Notes: generated from the sequence alone by a model not told the origin. 64,000 nt of DNA from Streptomyces sp. ISL-1 (GCF_018614585.1 NZ_JAGGOI010000006.1:186001-250000), one strand, 5' to 3'. Shown: positions 17,029-25,418, counted from the stretch's first letter. Translations and numbers: made by a program.

Positions 17029-18062
17029 AGCAGCCACCACCCGGTGAGTGCGCTGCATACGACTGCCGTCACCGCTGTGGCCGTTGAGAACCGCACGGCG
17101 AAGGCCCGGCCGAAAGTTCCCGCCTGCAGAGCGATCAGCTTGAGGTCGACCATCGGGCCCACCACCATGAACGCCAGCCTGGCGGTGGGGGAGAAGCCGG
17201 TCAGTGAGGCGGCGACGAAGGCGTCCGCCTCCGAGCAGACGGCCAGAACGACGGCCAGGCCGGCGAGGAAGAGCACCGACAGCCAGGCCGATCCGGAGAA
17301 GGTCTCGAGTACCGAGCGCGGCACGGTGACGTTGAATGTCGCGGCCGCCATGGCGCCGAGCACCAGGAATCCGCCGGCGTGCAGGAAGTCATGCTGGAAG
17401 CCCAGCCGGAACTCCTCCCATCGGCTGTGCCCGTCCTTGTGGCCGGTATGCCGGGGCGGCATCCGCAGCCAGTCCGAGCGTCCGAGCTTCAGCCACATCC
17501 AGCCCATGGCGGCGGACGTGGCCAACGAAGCGGTCAGGCGGGCGGCGACCATCTCCGGACTGCCGGGGAACGCAACGGCCGTGGACGCCAGCACGATCGG
17601 ATTGACGGCAGGCGCCGAAAGGAGGAACGCGAAGGCGGCAGCCGGTGTGACACCGCGCCGGATCAGGCTCCCGGCGACCGGCACCGACGCGCATTCGCAG
17701 CCCGGCAGTACGACGCCGGCGGCGCTCGCCACCGGCACCGCGAGCGCGGGGTTGCGCGGCAGTATCCGGCTGAACGCATGAGCCGGTACGAAGGCGTTGA
17801 CGGCGCCGGAGATCACAGTGCCCAGCAGGAGGAACGGCAGAGCCTGCACGGCGATGGCGACGCAGATCGTCTGCCATGCGCGGAAGCCGGGGTGCGTCAG
17901 CCACTGGTCGGCGTCGAACAGTCGGCCGAGTGCGACGAGAAGAAGCAGGGAGAGCGCGCCGACGACGACAGCGGAGCGTCCGAGGCGGTGATGCGCGTGA
18001 TGGACCGGGGCAACAACCTGTTCGCTCTGCGGCCGGTCCGTCAGTTCTTCCGTGTTGTGCAT
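17025..18062 (-). CDS. Permease of the YcgR/UPF0718 family
   Basis: A 345-residue integral membrane protein with eight or more hydrophobic segments. The GVVLPGCECASVPVAGSLIR motif with its GCEC core and the SAPAVNPIVLAST segment are diagnostic of the permease family (DUF318, related to ArsP) that partners TIGR03943 proteins. The N-terminal 40 residues hold a HHAHH cluster before the first helix. The transported substrate is not established. Metals or metalloids are the usual guess. The ATG at 18062 is preferred over a more distal in-frame start at 18125. It overlaps the next gene by four bases and is divergent from a His-rich peptide gene. Confidence 0.83.
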   Translation of the reverse strand: MHNTEELTDRPQSEQVVAPVHHAHHRLGRSAVVVGALSLLLLVALGRLFDADQWLTHPGFRAWQTICVAIAVQALPFLLLGTVISGAVNAFVPAHAFSRILPRNPALAVPVASAAGVVLPGCECASVPVAGSLIRRGVTPAAAFAFLLSAPAVNPIVLASTAVAFPGSPEMVAARLTASLATSAAMGWMWLKLGRSDWLRMPPRHTGHKDGHSRWEEFRLGFQHDFLHAGGFLVLGAMAAATFNVTVPRSVLETFSGSAWLSVLFLAGLAVVLAVCSEADAFVAASLTGFSPTARLAFMVVGPMVDLKLIALQAGTFGRAFAVRFSTATAVTAVVCSALTGWWLL

Positions 18063-18261
18063 GTCTGCTCCGGTTGTCCGTGACAGAGCATCACGATAAT
18101 CAGCACTTCGGTCCGGACCGGGCACGTCGCGACGCGAACATACGACCGGGTGACCCCTCGCGTGTTAGGGGCTGCAGTGCGTCTCACGGAAGGGGAGAAT
18201 TGAGCCAGTGGCGCAAAACGTTCGATCGCAGCTGGGCTCCGAAAGGCAACCAGGGAATCTG

Positions 18262-18558
18262 ATGACTACTGCACACGCCCCTCATCCCAATCACGTACAC
18301 CAGCACAGTGCGGGCTGCGGCCATGTCGCGCTCCCGCACGGCGACCATGTGGACTACGCCCACGACGGACACTTCCACCGAGTCCATGACGACCATGTGG
18401 ACGAGTGCGAGCCCGGCGGGCACACCACGCACGGCGACCACGCGCACCAGCACGGCGAGGGATGTGGACACGTGGCGGTGCCCCACGGGGACCACATCGA
18501 CTATCTCCACGACGGTCACCGGCACGCCGGCCACGACGGGCACTGGGACGACCACTGA
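18262..18558 (+). CDS. Histidine-rich putative metal-binding peptide
   Basis: A 98-residue peptide dominated by histidine, aspartate and glycine. It contains two copies of the pattern GCGHVAxPHGDHxDYxHDGHxH, with the cysteine and histidine clusters repeated about 55 residues apart. Such peptides are widespread and often mis-named threonine dehydratase. The composition points to zinc or nickel binding or storage, but no function is proved. AGGGA lies five bases before the ATG. A GTG at 18208 behind AAGGGGAG would add 18 residues and remains possible. It is divergent from the permease/TIGR03943 pair, whose proteins also have His clusters, which supports a shared metal theme. Confidence 0.78.
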   Translation: MTTAHAPHPNHVHQHSAGCGHVALPHGDHVDYAHDGHFHRVHDDHVDECEPGGHTTHGDHAHQHGEGCGHVAVPHGDHIDYLHDGHRHAGHDGHWDDH

Positions 18559-18653
18559 CAGAGCGCTCGACGGGGGGCCCTGATGTCCTGGCCCGACGCC
18601 CCGAGACGGTCGCCGAGGCCAATGCCCGTCCGGAAACGAGAGGAGCAGGACCT

Positions 18654-19475
18654 ATGAGCAGCTTTACCACCACCGACGGCACCGACATCTACTACAAGGA
18701 CTGGGGCAGCGGACAGCCCGTCGTCTTCAGCCACGGCTGGCCGCTGAACGCCGACGCCTGGGACGATCAGCTGCGTCTCGTCGCCGAGAGCGGGTTTCGC
18801 GCCGTCGCCCACGACCGGCGAGGACACGGCCGCTCGGGGCAGCCCTGGCAGGGCAACGACATGGACACCTACGCCGACGACCTCGCCCAGCTGATCGAGA
18901 AGCTCGGTCTCAACGAGGTCGTACTGGTCGGGCATTCGACCGGCGGCGGCGAGGTGGCCCGCTACATCGGCCGGCACGGCACCGCCCGCGTCGCCAAGGC
19001 CGTACTCCTCGGCGCCGTACCGCCGCTGATGCTGAAGACCGACGCCAATCCCGAGGGGCTGCCGCTGGAGGTCTTCGAGGGGATCCGGGCCGGGGTGGCG
19101 GCCGACCGGTCGCAGTTCTACCAGGATCTGAGCGCTTCCTTCTACGGCGCCAACCGGCCGGGCTCCAAGGTCTCCAAGGGCACCCGGGACGCGTTCTGGC
19201 TGCAGAGTATGCAGGTCGGTTCGAAGGCCGCGTACGACTGCGTCAAGCAGTTCTCGGAGACCGACTTCACCGAGGATCTGAAGCGCATCGACGTCCCCAC
19301 CCTCATCGCGCACGGCGACGACGACCAGATCGTGCCCATCAAGGCCGCCGCCCACAAGTCCGTACAGCTGGTCAAGGACGCCACGCTCAAGGTCTACCCG
19401 GGCGCGCCGCACGGTCTGACGGGCGACTACGAGCAGGCATTCACCAACGACCTGCTCGCCTTCCTCAAAGCCTGA
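18654..19475 (+). CDS. Alpha/beta hydrolase, non-heme chloroperoxidase type
   Basis: A 273-residue cytoplasmic alpha/beta hydrolase. The nucleophile elbow GHSTGGG places the serine at S95, the acid is within HGDDDQIVP (about 222-224) and the histidine is H253 in PGAPHGL. An oxyanion segment SHGWP is near residue 27. Close relatives are called non-heme chloroperoxidases because they can form peracids and halogenate with hydrogen peroxide in vitro. The physiological reaction is probably ester or lactone hydrolysis. The start is supported by GGAGCAGGA just upstream. The gene lies 95 bases after the His-rich peptide gene on the same strand. Confidence 0.92.
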   Translation: MSSFTTTDGTDIYYKDWGSGQPVVFSHGWPLNADAWDDQLRLVAESGFRAVAHDRRGHGRSGQPWQGNDMDTYADDLAQLIEKLGLNEVVLVGHSTGGGEVARYIGRHGTARVAKAVLLGAVPPLMLKTDANPEGLPLEVFEGIRAGVAADRSQFYQDLSASFYGANRPGSKVSKGTRDAFWLQSMQVGSKAAYDCVKQFSETDFTEDLKRIDVPTLIAHGDDDQIVPIKAAAHKSVQLVKDATLKVYPGAPHGLTGDYEQAFTNDLLAFLKA

Positions 19476-19514
19476 CCGACGTCGCAGGGGACATCGCGGC
19501 GCACATCGCGCGGC

Positions 19515-20867
19515 TCACCCGGGTCGGTGCACGGACAGGACGAAGCCACTGCGGGGGCGGGTCGGCATACGGCGCAGTGGGATCGTCATGTCCTGCTGCG
19601 GGACGAGGTAGTTCATCGACGCGAGTCGCGTCGCCAGAGCCTGCAGAAGAGCGACGGTGATGTCCTCGCCCGGACAGCGGTGGCCCGTCGCGGCCTCATC
19701 GCCGCCCTGGGGGATGAGCTCGTCGCTCGCCGGGGTACTGCCCAGGAAGCGCGACGGGTCGAAGGCGTAGGGGTCGCTCCACAACTCGGGGTCGTGGTTG
19801 TTTCCGTAGATGTCCAGGAGGACGACCGAGTCCGCGGGGATAGTGGTGCCGTGCCACTGAAGGTCTTCGGCAGCGAGACCGCCCACGAACGGTACGAACG
19901 GATAGAAGCGGCGTACCTCGTGGGCGAAGGCCTCCGCGTACGCGGGGTCGCCCTTGCGCAGCGCCTCCCCGAGGTGCGGCCAGCGGTGCAGCGCGTGAGC
20001 GGCGAAGGTCACGAACCAGGCCACCGCGACCGTGGGGCGGATGATGTTGAGCACCTCGACCGCCGCGGTGTGCGTGTCGAGCAGATCCCCGGCCTCATCG
20101 CGGTGCAGTGCCACGGATTCGAGCGCCGAGCGGCCGCGTTCCGCTTCCCCTTCGCAGGCCTGCTCCTTCTCCCGTACGTTCTCGATCAGCGTCCCCAGCC
20201 ATCCCTCCTCGCGGGCGCGCGCGTGACGTGCTCGCCAGTGGCGCGGGCCGGCGGTGGCGAATCCGTCGACCATGGCCACGAGGTCGGCCGCCAGTCGGCG
20301 CACCTCGTCGTCTGCGTGGTCACCGGCCTCGGGGCCGTCCCGGCCGTCCGGGCCGTCAGGACCATCGGGCTCGTCACGGAGGGGAATCCCGGCCCAGGCG
20401 CACACCGCGCGGGTGATGACCCGGCTCGACTCGGTGAAGAGTTCGATCCGGGGCCGCTCGGCCCATGAGCCGGCCGCGCGGTCCCACTCCGACAGGGCGC
20501 GCTCCACCAGCGCGGCGACCGCGTTTTCGTCCTTAAAAAGCGAGAGGAACAGCGCCTTGCGTGCCCCGTGCGCCTGGCCGTCGAGCGTGTGGACCGCGCC
20601 GTGGCCGAAGAGCGTGTCGAGGACTGGCCCCGGAAGCGCCGAGCGCCGCTTCACATGCTGTTCGTCGTAGAAGAACCGCACGGCCTCACGACCATGAACC
20701 GCGGTCGTGGGCCGCCCCAGCAACCGTGTCCGGACCGGCTTGTCCCCGGTGCGCCGCCTGAGGTCGGGCAGCCAGGCGTAGCCGTGGGTCCACAAGGACA
20801 GGGTGCTGTCGAGAACAATTCCCTCGTGTCCCTGGTCTCCCTGGTGGTGCCCCTGGCGTCGGTTCAT
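19515..20867 (-). CDS. CYP152-family cytochrome P450 peroxygenase
   Basis: A 450-residue P450. The heme-binding loop GHRCPGEDI supplies the cysteine ligand. Instead of the usual acid-threonine pair in the I-helix it has NIIRPTVAVAW, in which arginine and proline replace them. This is the signature of CYP152 enzymes (BSbeta, SPalpha, OleT) that use hydrogen peroxide to hydroxylate or decarboxylate fatty acids, the arginine binding the substrate carboxylate. An unusual low-complexity insert DGPDGPDGRDGPEAGD lies at about residues 167-182. The start at 20867 is uncertain, with GTG at 20900 also in frame. It follows dps on the same strand within about 65 bases. Confidence 0.88.
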   Translation of the reverse strand: MNRRQGHHQGDQGHEGIVLDSTLSLWTHGYAWLPDLRRRTGDKPVRTRLLGRPTTAVHGREAVRFFYDEQHVKRRSALPGPVLDTLFGHGAVHTLDGQAHGARKALFLSLFKDENAVAALVERALSEWDRAAGSWAERPRIELFTESSRVITRAVCAWAGIPLRDEPDGPDGPDGRDGPEAGDHADDEVRRLAADLVAMVDGFATAGPRHWRARHARAREEGWLGTLIENVREKEQACEGEAERGRSALESVALHRDEAGDLLDTHTAAVEVLNIIRPTVAVAWFVTFAAHALHRWPHLGEALRKGDPAYAEAFAHEVRRFYPFVPFVGGLAAEDLQWHGTTIPADSVVLLDIYGNNHDPELWSDPYAFDPSRFLGSTPASDELIPQGGDEAATGHRCPGEDITVALLQALATRLASMNYLVPQQDMTIPLRRMPTRPRSGFVLSVHRPG

Positions 20868-20931
20868 ACGGTGGCGAGTGCCCGTTCCGCTCTGATCCAC
20901 GCAGGCTCGGGACGGCCGCCGCCGACCGTCG

Positions 20932-21408
20932 TCAGAGCGGTGAGTTCTCAGCCTGGAACATCCAGCGCTGCTTCTCCAGCGAGGCCGTGATCTGGATGAG
21001 CAGATCCTGGGTCACCAGATCTGCCTTCTCCGTCGCGGCGATGCGGTCGCGCAGCCGTACGACCGCTTCCTCCAAGGCCTCGACCAGCAGGGACACGACT
21101 TCGGTGTCCTGGAGCCAGCCCTCCTTGGGTTCGGCCACCGAGCCGGTCCCGGCGACAGTCTCGGCGCGCCCGTCCGGGGAGATGCCCAGTGCCGCCGCGC
21201 GCTCCGCGACGGTGTCCGCGTAGGAGCGTGCCGAGGCGACCACTTCGTCGAGCTGGAGGTGGATGCTGCGAAAACGCGGGCCCACGACGTTCCAGTGCGC
21301 CTGCTTGGCCATGAGCGAGAGCCCGAGCAGGTCGACGAGGGTGCCCTGAAGCGCGTCCCCGGTGACCTGACGTGCAGGTTCGGGAAGGGTGCTCTTCAAA
21401 ACCGTCAT
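20932..21408 (-). CDS. dps: Dps ferritin-like DNA-protection protein
   Basis: A 158-residue member of the Dps family. It assembles into a dodecamer that oxidises iron with hydrogen peroxide and stores it, protecting DNA. The inter-subunit ferroxidase ligands are present with family spacing: H38, H50 and D54 from one face, D65 and E69 from the other (gaps of 12, 4, 11 and 4, identical to E. coli Dps). AAGGAG lies eight bases before the ATG. There is no long lysine-rich tail for DNA binding. The next gene downstream is the CYP152 peroxygenase, so the pair may form a peroxide-linked operon. The CBS protein gene is divergent. Confidence 0.93.
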   Translation of the reverse strand: MTVLKSTLPEPARQVTGDALQGTLVDLLGLSLMAKQAHWNVVGPRFRSIHLQLDEVVASARSYADTVAERAAALGISPDGRAETVAGTGSVAEPKEGWLQDTEVVSLLVEALEEAVVRLRDRIAATEKADLVTQDLLIQITASLEKQRWMFQAENSPL

Positions 21409-21742
21409 GTTGCTTCTCTCCTTGTGTCGTGCTTCGTGTTGTGCGCCGTACGGATCTGACGGATGTCCCGCGGCCGGCGATGGCCGCGGATACGCCTCGG
21501 GCGCGGACCACTGTCCGCGCCCAAAGCTCTGTACTTCATCCCATGGCCGCTCGGCCGGTTCAACGAGTCCCCGGCCCCGGCGCCTTCAAACGCGGAGCAC
21601 TCGGACCTTGAATTGTTTTCCCCTCTGTTGATTTCCCAGGCATGGGGTGGCCTGCCCGGGGTACTTCAGGCGGGGTCTCACAGTCTCCGACCCAAGAGCG
21701 CCCAAGAGCGCCGAAAAGCCTAGGGAGAGCGGGCGAGCAGCC
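21409..21742. other. Intergenic region between dps and the CBS gene
   Basis: This 334-base stretch encodes nothing recognisable. It holds the Dps ribosome binding site at its left end and a GC-rich middle with a CCGCGGCCGGCGATGGCCGCGG-like dyad near 21470-21490. The right third has an AT-rich patch (21608-21636) and a candidate SigB-type promoter for the CBS gene. Confidence 0.7.
21640..21664 (+). promoter_or_regulatory. Candidate SigB-type promoter upstream of the CBS gene
   Basis: GCAT at 21640-21643 is followed after 15 bases by GGGTAC at 21659-21664, which fits the Streptomyces SigB pattern GNNT-N14-16-GGGTAY. Transcription would begin about 72 bases before the CBS start codon. Confidence 0.45.
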
Positions 21743-22168
21743 ATGGCACAGTTCGTGAGGGAAGTCATGACCTTCGGAGTGGTGGCTGTACGGCCTGACG
21801 CTTCGCTGGTCGAAGCGGCCCGGCTGATGCGCGCCCAGGACATCGGAGACGTACTGGTCGCCGACGGCGACCGGCTGATCGGAGTCATCACCGACCGTGA
21901 CATCGCAGTGCGGGTGATCGCGGACGGCAACGACCCGCTGACCGTCAGCGTCGGGGCGGTGTGTACGCGCGACCCGGTGTGCGTCGGCCCCGACGACGGG
22001 GTCGCGGCCGCGGCCAGACTGATGCGCAGCCGTGCGGTACGTCGGCTGCCTGTGGTGGAGGACGGCCGTCCGGTCGGCGTGGTCAGTATCGGAGATATCG
22101 CTGTCTCGGAGAACCCGGACTCGGCGCTCGCCGAGATCAGCCTGGCGAACCCGAACAATGAGGGGTGA
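21743..22168 (+). CDS. Two-CBS-domain protein
   Basis: A 141-residue soluble protein that is nothing but a tandem pair of CBS motifs (about residues 7-60 and 72-125). The repeated ARLMRxxxxxxLxVV(D/E)DG and GVITDRDIAVRVIADG lines are classical. Stand-alone CBS pairs bind adenine nucleotides and act as energy or redox sensors or as regulators of partner proteins. The partner here is unknown. The ATG follows GGGAGAGCGGGCGAGCAGCC. A PfpI-like gene starts four bases after the stop, so they form an operon, probably under the SigB-like promoter. Confidence 0.88.
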   Translation: MAQFVREVMTFGVVAVRPDASLVEAARLMRAQDIGDVLVADGDRLIGVITDRDIAVRVIADGNDPLTVSVGAVCTRDPVCVGPDDGVAAAARLMRSRAVRRLPVVEDGRPVGVVSIGDIAVSENPDSALAEISLANPNNEG

Positions 22169-22172
22169 TCAC

Positions 22173-22709
22173 ATGTGGGTCGCATTTCTGACGGCACCCG
22201 AAGGCGTGGAGCAGATTGAACTCACCGACCCGTGGGAGGCGGTCACCAACACCGGGGACACACCCCGGCTGATCTCGACCAAGCCCGGCCGGGTGCAGGC
22301 CTTCAACCACCTCGACAAGGCGGACACCTTTCCGGTCGACGTGACGGTCGCCGACGCGAGCGTGGACGAGTACGGCGGCCTCGTGCTGCCCGGCGGGGTG
22401 GCCAACCCCGACGCGCTGCGCCTTGACGAGCGGGCGGTGGCGTTCGTACGGGAATTCTTCGAGGCGGGCAAGCCGGTGGCGGCGATCTGCCATGCGCCGT
22501 GGACGCTCGTCGAAGCGGACGTGGTGCGGGGCCGGACGCTGACCTCGTGGCCCAGCCTGCGCACAGACATCCGCAACGCGGGAGGCGAGTGGGTCGACGA
22601 GCAGGTGAAGATCTGCGATGCCGGCCCGAACGTCCTGATCACGAGCCGGAAGCCGGCCGACTTGAAGGCGTTCGACACCGCTTTCACGGCGGAGTTCGCG
22701 AAGAGCTGA
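22173..22709 (+). CDS. DJ-1/PfpI family glutamine amidotransferase-like protein
   Basis: A 178-residue protein of the class I glutamine amidotransferase-like superfamily. The nucleophile elbow AICHAPW gives C106-H107, and E13 or D65-region acids plus the GRTLTSWPSLRTD loop match the PfpI/YhbO branch. Relatives act as proteases, deglycases or chaperones in stress. The exact activity is disputed in the family. It starts four bases after the CBS protein gene and therefore is likely expressed with it. It converges on the DUF6158 gene. A remnant of a second PfpI-type gene is found at 49.8 kb. Confidence 0.9.
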   Translation: MWVAFLTAPEGVEQIELTDPWEAVTNTGDTPRLISTKPGRVQAFNHLDKADTFPVDVTVADASVDEYGGLVLPGGVANPDALRLDERAVAFVREFFEAGKPVAAICHAPWTLVEADVVRGRTLTSWPSLRTDIRNAGGEWVDEQVKICDAGPNVLITSRKPADLKAFDTAFTAEFAKS

Positions 22710-22715
22710 CGCTTT

Positions 22716-22964
22716 TCACTCCTCCCGGGCGCGGGCACCGGCCCGCGTCCTGCCCGGCGTCACCGGACGCTGCGGATGACGGCGCAGATACTCGGCCTCC
22801 AACTGGGCCATCCGGATGTTGTGGGCATTGAGCGCGGCAGCCGAGCCGTGCAGCAAGGTGTCGTGGCGACTGCGGTGGATGGTTTCGAGTTCGCGCAGCA
22901 AATCATGATCGTCGAGACGGGCCGGGTCGATTCCCTGATCCGGGTTCTCCTCAGTCGCTGACAT
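22716..22964 (-). CDS. DUF6158 family small protein
   Basis: An 82-residue charged protein with the core LLRELETIHRSRHDTLLHGS followed by ALNAHNIRMAQLEAEYLRR, the pattern of the actinobacterial DUF6158 family. It is predicted helical and soluble and has no known function. The start ATG lies behind AAAGGGACAGCCC. The gene faces the PfpI gene tail to tail, six bases apart, and shares its upstream region with the FAD/Rieske gene, where a palindrome contains SigB-like -10 elements on both strands. Confidence 0.8.
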   Translation of the reverse strand: MSATEENPDQGIDPARLDDHDLLRELETIHRSRHDTLLHGSAAALNAHNIRMAQLEAEYLRRHPQRPVTPGRTRAGARAREE

Positions 22965-22996
22965 GGGCTGTCCCTTTCCGTTCCGGCGGATGCGCA

Positions 22997-23060
22997 GTGT
23001 GACTCATGGTCTTCCGGGTACTCGCAGGGACGCAGTACCCGGCCATTGCGGGAGAAATTC
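22997..23060. promoter_or_regulatory. Palindrome with overlapping divergent SigB-like promoters
   Basis: A perfect 9-bp inverted repeat CCGGGTACT/AGTACCCGG with an 11-base spacer spans 23014-23042. Each arm contains GGGTAC on one strand. On the plus strand GTGT (22997-23000) precedes it by 15 bases. On the minus strand GAAT (23060-23057) precedes it by 16 bases. Both match GNNT-N14-16-GGGTAY, so the FAD/Rieske and DUF6158 genes may be transcribed divergently from overlapping promoters. An RNA hairpin is the alternative reading. Confidence 0.5.
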
Positions 23061-23253
23061 ATGCAACTAGCATTTCTTGCACCTCTCTCTGAGCGTTTCG
23101 GTCCCCGTGCCGCCCCCGCCGCAACAGCCGAGGGCATGCCGGCCCTGGCCGGCGCCGCGCCCGGGCACCCGATCGCCGAGCTGTTCATACGGCCCGAGGA
23201 GGCGGACGCGCACCACGAAGCCCGGGTGGGCCACTGGAGGTCGAGGAGGAGAC

Positions 23254-24804
23254 ATGGCTGAACAGCGCCCGACTGTTGACGAGTCGTACTGGATGACCAC
23301 GACGCCAGGCACGGGCTATCCGCCCATCGGCGCGGACGCGACCGCGGACGTGGCCGTCATCGGAGCAGGCATCGCCGGTCTCTGCACCGCCTGGGACCTG
23401 GTCCGGGCAGGCCTGGACGTCGTGGTTCTGGAGGCCGACCGGATCGCCGCGGGCGTGACCGGCTACACCACGGCCAAGCTCACCGCCCTGCACGGTCTGG
23501 CCTACGCGCGGCTGGAGGCCCAGCGCGGCGCCGACGCCGCCGCGCTGTACGCGCTCTCGCAGCAGGACGCGGTCGACCGGACAGCCGCACTCTGCGCCGA
23601 CCTCGGCATCGACGCCGACCTGGAGCGCGCCCCCGCCCACACCTACGTGGAGGATCCGCGGCGAGCGGACGAGATCAAGGCCGAGGCGGAGGCCGCCGGG
23701 CGGGCAGGACTCGACGCGTCGTACGTGACCGAGACGGAACTCGCCTTCCCGGTGGCCGCCGCGGTGCGCGTCGAGAATCAACTCCAGTTCCACCCACGGA
23801 AGTTCCTGCTGGCCCTGGCCGAGCGAATCACCGAAGCGGGAGGCCGCATCCATGAGCGCACCCGCGTCACCGGGCTCCACGACGGCAGCCGCTGCCGCGT
23901 GACCACTGAGAACGGGGCGTCGGTCGAGGCGCGCGACACGGTCATCGCGACGCACTACCCGATCTTCGACCGCACGATGCTCTTCACCCGGCTCAAGCCC
24001 CGACGCGAACTGGTGGTCGCGGCACCGGTGCCGTCCCAAACCGCCCCCACCGGCATGTACTTCAGCCCCGAGGACACGGTGCGGTCCGTGCGCAGCGCAC
24101 CCTACGACGCGACGCGGCGGCTGCTGATCGTCACCGGGGAGTCGTTCGAGCCGGGAGCGGGCGGTGTGAGAGAGCGGTTCGTGCGCCTCGACGCCTGGGC
24201 GCGACAGCGGCTTGTGGGCTTCGCCGACGCGGACGTGACGTATCGATGGGCGGCGCAGGACAACGACTCGAGCGACCATCTGCCGTACGTCGGACACGCC
24301 CACCCCGGGACACAACACGTCTATGTGGCCACGGGCTTCGGCGGCTGGGGCATGAGCAACGGGGTGATGGCAGGCCGGTTGCTCACGGCCCACATCGCGG
24401 GCGGCGGCCGGCCGACGTGGACCGAGCTGTACGACCCTCGAAGGCTGCCCCAGGTGCGTGAGACGGCCCAGCTCGCACGGTTCCAGACCGCTGTCGCCAA
24501 ACACTTCGTCGGTGACCGCCTGCACACCAGCCACGTCGACTCGGTGACCGACATCCCGCCCGGCAGCGGAGCCGTCGTGCGGTTGAAGGGACGGCGGTGC
24601 GCCGTTTACCGCGACGAGGCGGGACACGCCAGTGCGCTCTCCGCACGCTGTACGCACCTGGGCTGCCTGGTGCAGTTCAACGATGCCGAGCGGACCTGGG
24701 AATGCCCCTGCCACGGCTCCCGCTTCGGCACGGACGGGTCGGTGCTGCACGGCCCGGCCACCCGGCCCCTGGAGCCTCGTGAGGTGCCGGGCTCCGACGA
24801 CTAG
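23254..24804 (+). CDS. FAD-dependent oxidoreductase with C-terminal Rieske domain
   Basis: A 516-residue two-domain enzyme. The N-terminal DAO-type FAD domain opens with VAVIGAGIAGLC (about residues 30-41), and the sequence TGFGGWGMSNGVMAG near residue 365 closes the flavin fold. The C-terminus (about 425-516) is a Rieske [2Fe-2S] domain with C466-T-H468 and C484-P-C-H487 as ligands and extra cysteines C471 and C486 placed for the usual disulfide. The electron donor or substrate is unknown. Related proteins are annotated as FAD-dependent oxidoreductases acting on amines or glycine-like compounds. GAGGAGGAGAC gives a strong ribosome binding site. Confidence 0.9.
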   Translation: MAEQRPTVDESYWMTTTPGTGYPPIGADATADVAVIGAGIAGLCTAWDLVRAGLDVVVLEADRIAAGVTGYTTAKLTALHGLAYARLEAQRGADAAALYALSQQDAVDRTAALCADLGIDADLERAPAHTYVEDPRRADEIKAEAEAAGRAGLDASYVTETELAFPVAAAVRVENQLQFHPRKFLLALAERITEAGGRIHERTRVTGLHDGSRCRVTTENGASVEARDTVIATHYPIFDRTMLFTRLKPRRELVVAAPVPSQTAPTGMYFSPEDTVRSVRSAPYDATRRLLIVTGESFEPGAGGVRERFVRLDAWARQRLVGFADADVTYRWAAQDNDSSDHLPYVGHAHPGTQHVYVATGFGGWGMSNGVMAGRLLTAHIAGGGRPTWTELYDPRRLPQVRETAQLARFQTAVAKHFVGDRLHTSHVDSVTDIPPGSGAVVRLKGRRCAVYRDEAGHASALSARCTHLGCLVQFNDAERTWECPCHGSRFGTDGSVLHGPATRPLEPREVPGSDD

Positions 24805-24860
24805 GGCCCCGGCCAGGCCGGCGCCCTGCCGAGCGGTGACCGGCCTGGGGGAGTGCGACG

Positions 24861-25418
24861 ATGGTGCATATGGGAAAGAAAGCACTCATTGTCATCGACA
24901 TGATCAACACCTATGAGCATGCCGACGCCCAGCTGCTGCTTCCTTCGGTCTCCAAGATCGTGCCCGCTGTCGTCCAGTTGCTGGAACGCGCCCGCGCGCA
25001 CGAGGTTCCCGTGATCTATGTGAACGACAATTTCGGCGAGTGGAGATCTCATCACGGCGAGATCCTCGAGACCGCGCTTGCGAGCCGCCACGCCGATCTG
25101 GTCGAACCGATCCGGCCCGATGAAGAATCACTCTTCGTGGTCAAGGCGCGGCATTCGATCTTCTACGAGACGCCCCTCTCCTATCTGCTCGGACAACTGG
25201 GAATCGACCATGTGATTCTTTGCGGGCAGGTGACCGAGCAGTGCGTGCTGTACTCCGCCCTGGACGCACACATCCGCCATCTGCACGTGACCGTGGCCGA
25301 GGATGCCGTCGCGCACATACACGCCGATCTGGCGGACGCCGCGCTGCGGATGATGCAGCGCAATATGGGAGCGGAGATCACGGCGGGCGACGCCGTCCAC
25401 TTCGCAGCGGAGAGCTGA
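24861..25418 (+). CDS. Isochorismatase-like cysteine hydrolase
   Basis: A 185-residue hydrolase of the isochorismatase superfamily. The catalytic triad is D13 in VIDM, K95 in VVKARHS and C128 in VTEQCVLYSA, in the order and spacing seen in nicotinamidases and related amidases. A non-proline cis-peptide motif precedes the cysteine. The substrate is not evident. GGGGGAG seven bases before the ATG at 24861 supports this start, and another ATG lies three codons further on. It lies 56 bases behind the FAD/Rieske gene and converges on the mannosidase gene with only 26 bases between. Confidence 0.88.
   Translation: MVHMGKKALIVIDMINTYEHADAQLLLPSVSKIVPAVVQLLERARAHEVPVIYVNDNFGEWRSHHGEILETALASRHADLVEPIRPDEESLFVVKARHSIFYETPLSYLLGQLGIDHVILCGQVTEQCVLYSALDAHIRHLHVTVAEDAVAHIHADLADAALRMMQRNMGAEITAGDAVHFAAES

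Noticed and set aside
18063-18207. Zur box between the permease and His-rich genes
   Set aside because: CATCACGATAATCAGCA is AT-rich and loosely symmetric, but TGAA-N7-TTCA is not present, so no Zur box is called.
23046-23253. Small plus-strand gene before the FAD/Rieske gene
   Set aside because: No codon bias or ribosome binding site. It lies in the promoter region with the palindrome, and the coding start at 23254 has GAGGAGGAG.
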